64,000 bases of DNA from contig DF236951.1 of the NCBI GenBank assembly GCA_000708835.1, positions 186,101 to 250,100 of the forward strand, read 5' to 3'. A program made the position numbers and the translations under genes. Positions within the stretch are counted from its first letter, which is position 1. Each line of letters begins with the position of its first letter. This document shows, one piece after another, positions 62,878-64,000 of the stretch. A model generated the notes under the pieces. That model was not told where the DNA came from. It did not search any database and was given only the letters and a program-made list of their open reading frames with translations. The stretch is from Klebsormidium nitens. Lineage: Eukaryota > Streptophyta > Klebsormidiophyceae > Klebsormidiales > Klebsormidiaceae.

Positions 62878-64000
62878 GAGTTTGGTTTGTGCTTCGCTAA
62901 CGTGACCTCCAGGAAATTGTCGCGCTTTATCTGATTATCAATTCAGAAATGGAGGGATGCTAATTCTCATATTGAGGCTGCTGATAGCTAAGATTCCCTG
63001 GCTCATGATGTAAGGAAGTATTATCCAAGTAGTATGATCAGCGAGATTGTTGAGGGTTCATATGAAGCATCCTTTAATAAACCGCGGGTTCGGTTCACAC
63101 TTGCCTCCTTGGACCTGTTGTTTTTCTGAAAAACAAGCTTCGCTGCGGAAGGCCTGCGTTGTTCGCACTGCACTTAGTTCCTCTACATCTGAAGGCTACT
63201 CTGAATTCGCAGGCCAGAGACGTTGACGGCGTAAAGGTTGACCTAGCTGGCTGGTTCAAGCGAGTTGCTTCTAGACCGGCAGCTGCATAACCAGGACTGT
63301 TACCGCGTAGAAAGCTTCTTATCGACCCACCAGTGTCTGAGCGACGTCAAGTTAAGTACCGTAGTCAGGTGTTCTTCAAATAGTGCAGATCAACAAGGTT
63401 CTATAGTAGCCACTAAATATTGCTCCAGAAGGAGGGATTGTTTCATGCCCGCCTCAATGAGCGAGTAACATCAAGAGCACGCCAGAGTAAGCAGGCTGTA
63501 GGTCAATGTGATTAGTTGATTGCACTCTAACCCCAATGAGCGGATGACAGAAACTGTCAAGAGTTTTACGAAGGGCTAAAGGCATTGTGACAGTATTCTG
63601 CCAAGCGTTATCCACTTTTCTCCTGTTATAGCGGGTGGATAAAATGTCCATTGTTTCCTCGACGCACATACTGAAGTAGGCTTTGCAAGCCTGCTTCCTC
63701 AGACTGGTAGCCACTGTGAGCATGCACCTTAGGTCTGCCGCCAAGTGTAAGCGCTCTGGTTTGATACTGCCTCGCCCTGATTGATGGCCTCTCTTCTTTG
63801 GCACCTCCAACTGATTGACCATAGCATGTGTAGCCATAGCTCACACACATGATTGACAAGCGTCTTGAGAGATCGGGACCTGGCAGGCCAGCTGGCTGCA
63901 TGCTCGCATAGTACACAGTCGTATTCCCATCGTGTTTAATACACGTTGTACTCTGCATTCAAGTAAGTATTTCAGGGGATCCACAAAGGGCGACCTCGCT
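62878..64000. other. intergenic, no gene seen
   Basis: Downstream of PIBF1 to the window end. It should begin with the PIBF1 3' UTR. Short frames on both strands have no recognisable domain, and no RNA gene or repeat stands out. Confidence 0.4.

Noticed and set aside
1-64000. CRISPR arrays, bacterial operons, prophage or integron structures
   Set aside because: The window is eukaryotic throughout; genes are split by spliceosomal introns and no regularly spaced repeats of array type occur.

Overview
The window is nuclear DNA of a photosynthetic eukaryote. Genes are split by many GT-AG introns (two good cases of GC-AG), a nucleus-encoded Rubisco small subunit with a transit peptide lies at 32343-34127, and most exon ends join in phase. 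The Rubisco protein has a land-plant-type short loop and land-plant intron positions. Plant-type Golgi mannosidase II and an unfused ribosomal protein eS30 sit beside a CEP90/PIBF1 centriolar protein, which flowering plants lack. Together these suggest a streptophyte (charophyte) green alga such as Klebsormidium; the genus is inference. One assembly gap (N run) covers 30635-30982.

Layout. 69-502 (+): 3CxxC-type zinc-finger gene with an apparent one-base frameshift. 1314-4417 (-): six-exon atypical SDR (NAD-epimerase-like). 5991-14299 (-): twelve-exon leucine-rich-repeat protein with a decapeptide-repeat linker and EF-hand-like C-terminal region. 14975-22723 (+): ten-exon Golgi alpha-mannosidase II, divergent from the LRR gene. 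23804-24951 (-): intronless F-box/LRR reading frame with a frameshift. 26447-29881 (-): seven-exon multi-pass membrane protein. 32343-34127 (+): RbcS. 35397-46980 (-): importin-beta family nuclear transport receptor of the transportin-3/MOS14 type, about 22-23 exons. 48164-49718 (+): eS30. 51584-55046 (-): GlpF-like aquaglyceroporin with a long loop C. 56383-62877 (+): twelve-exon PIBF1/CEP90 coiled-coil protein. The rest is intergenic DNA with no gene I can support.

There is no operon-like grouping. Four adjacent pairs are divergently transcribed: LRR/GMII, membrane protein/RbcS, transportin/eS30 and MIP/PIBF1. The most unusual content is the PIBF1 orthologue, the LRR + EF-hand-like protein (possibly also ciliary), the aquaglyceroporin with an extra charged loop-C exon, a perfect 18-bp hairpin upstream of PIBF1, several decayed intragenic tandem duplications, and two GC-AG introns. 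All exon models were made by eye from splice sites, phase and family resemblance; no transcript or database search was available.
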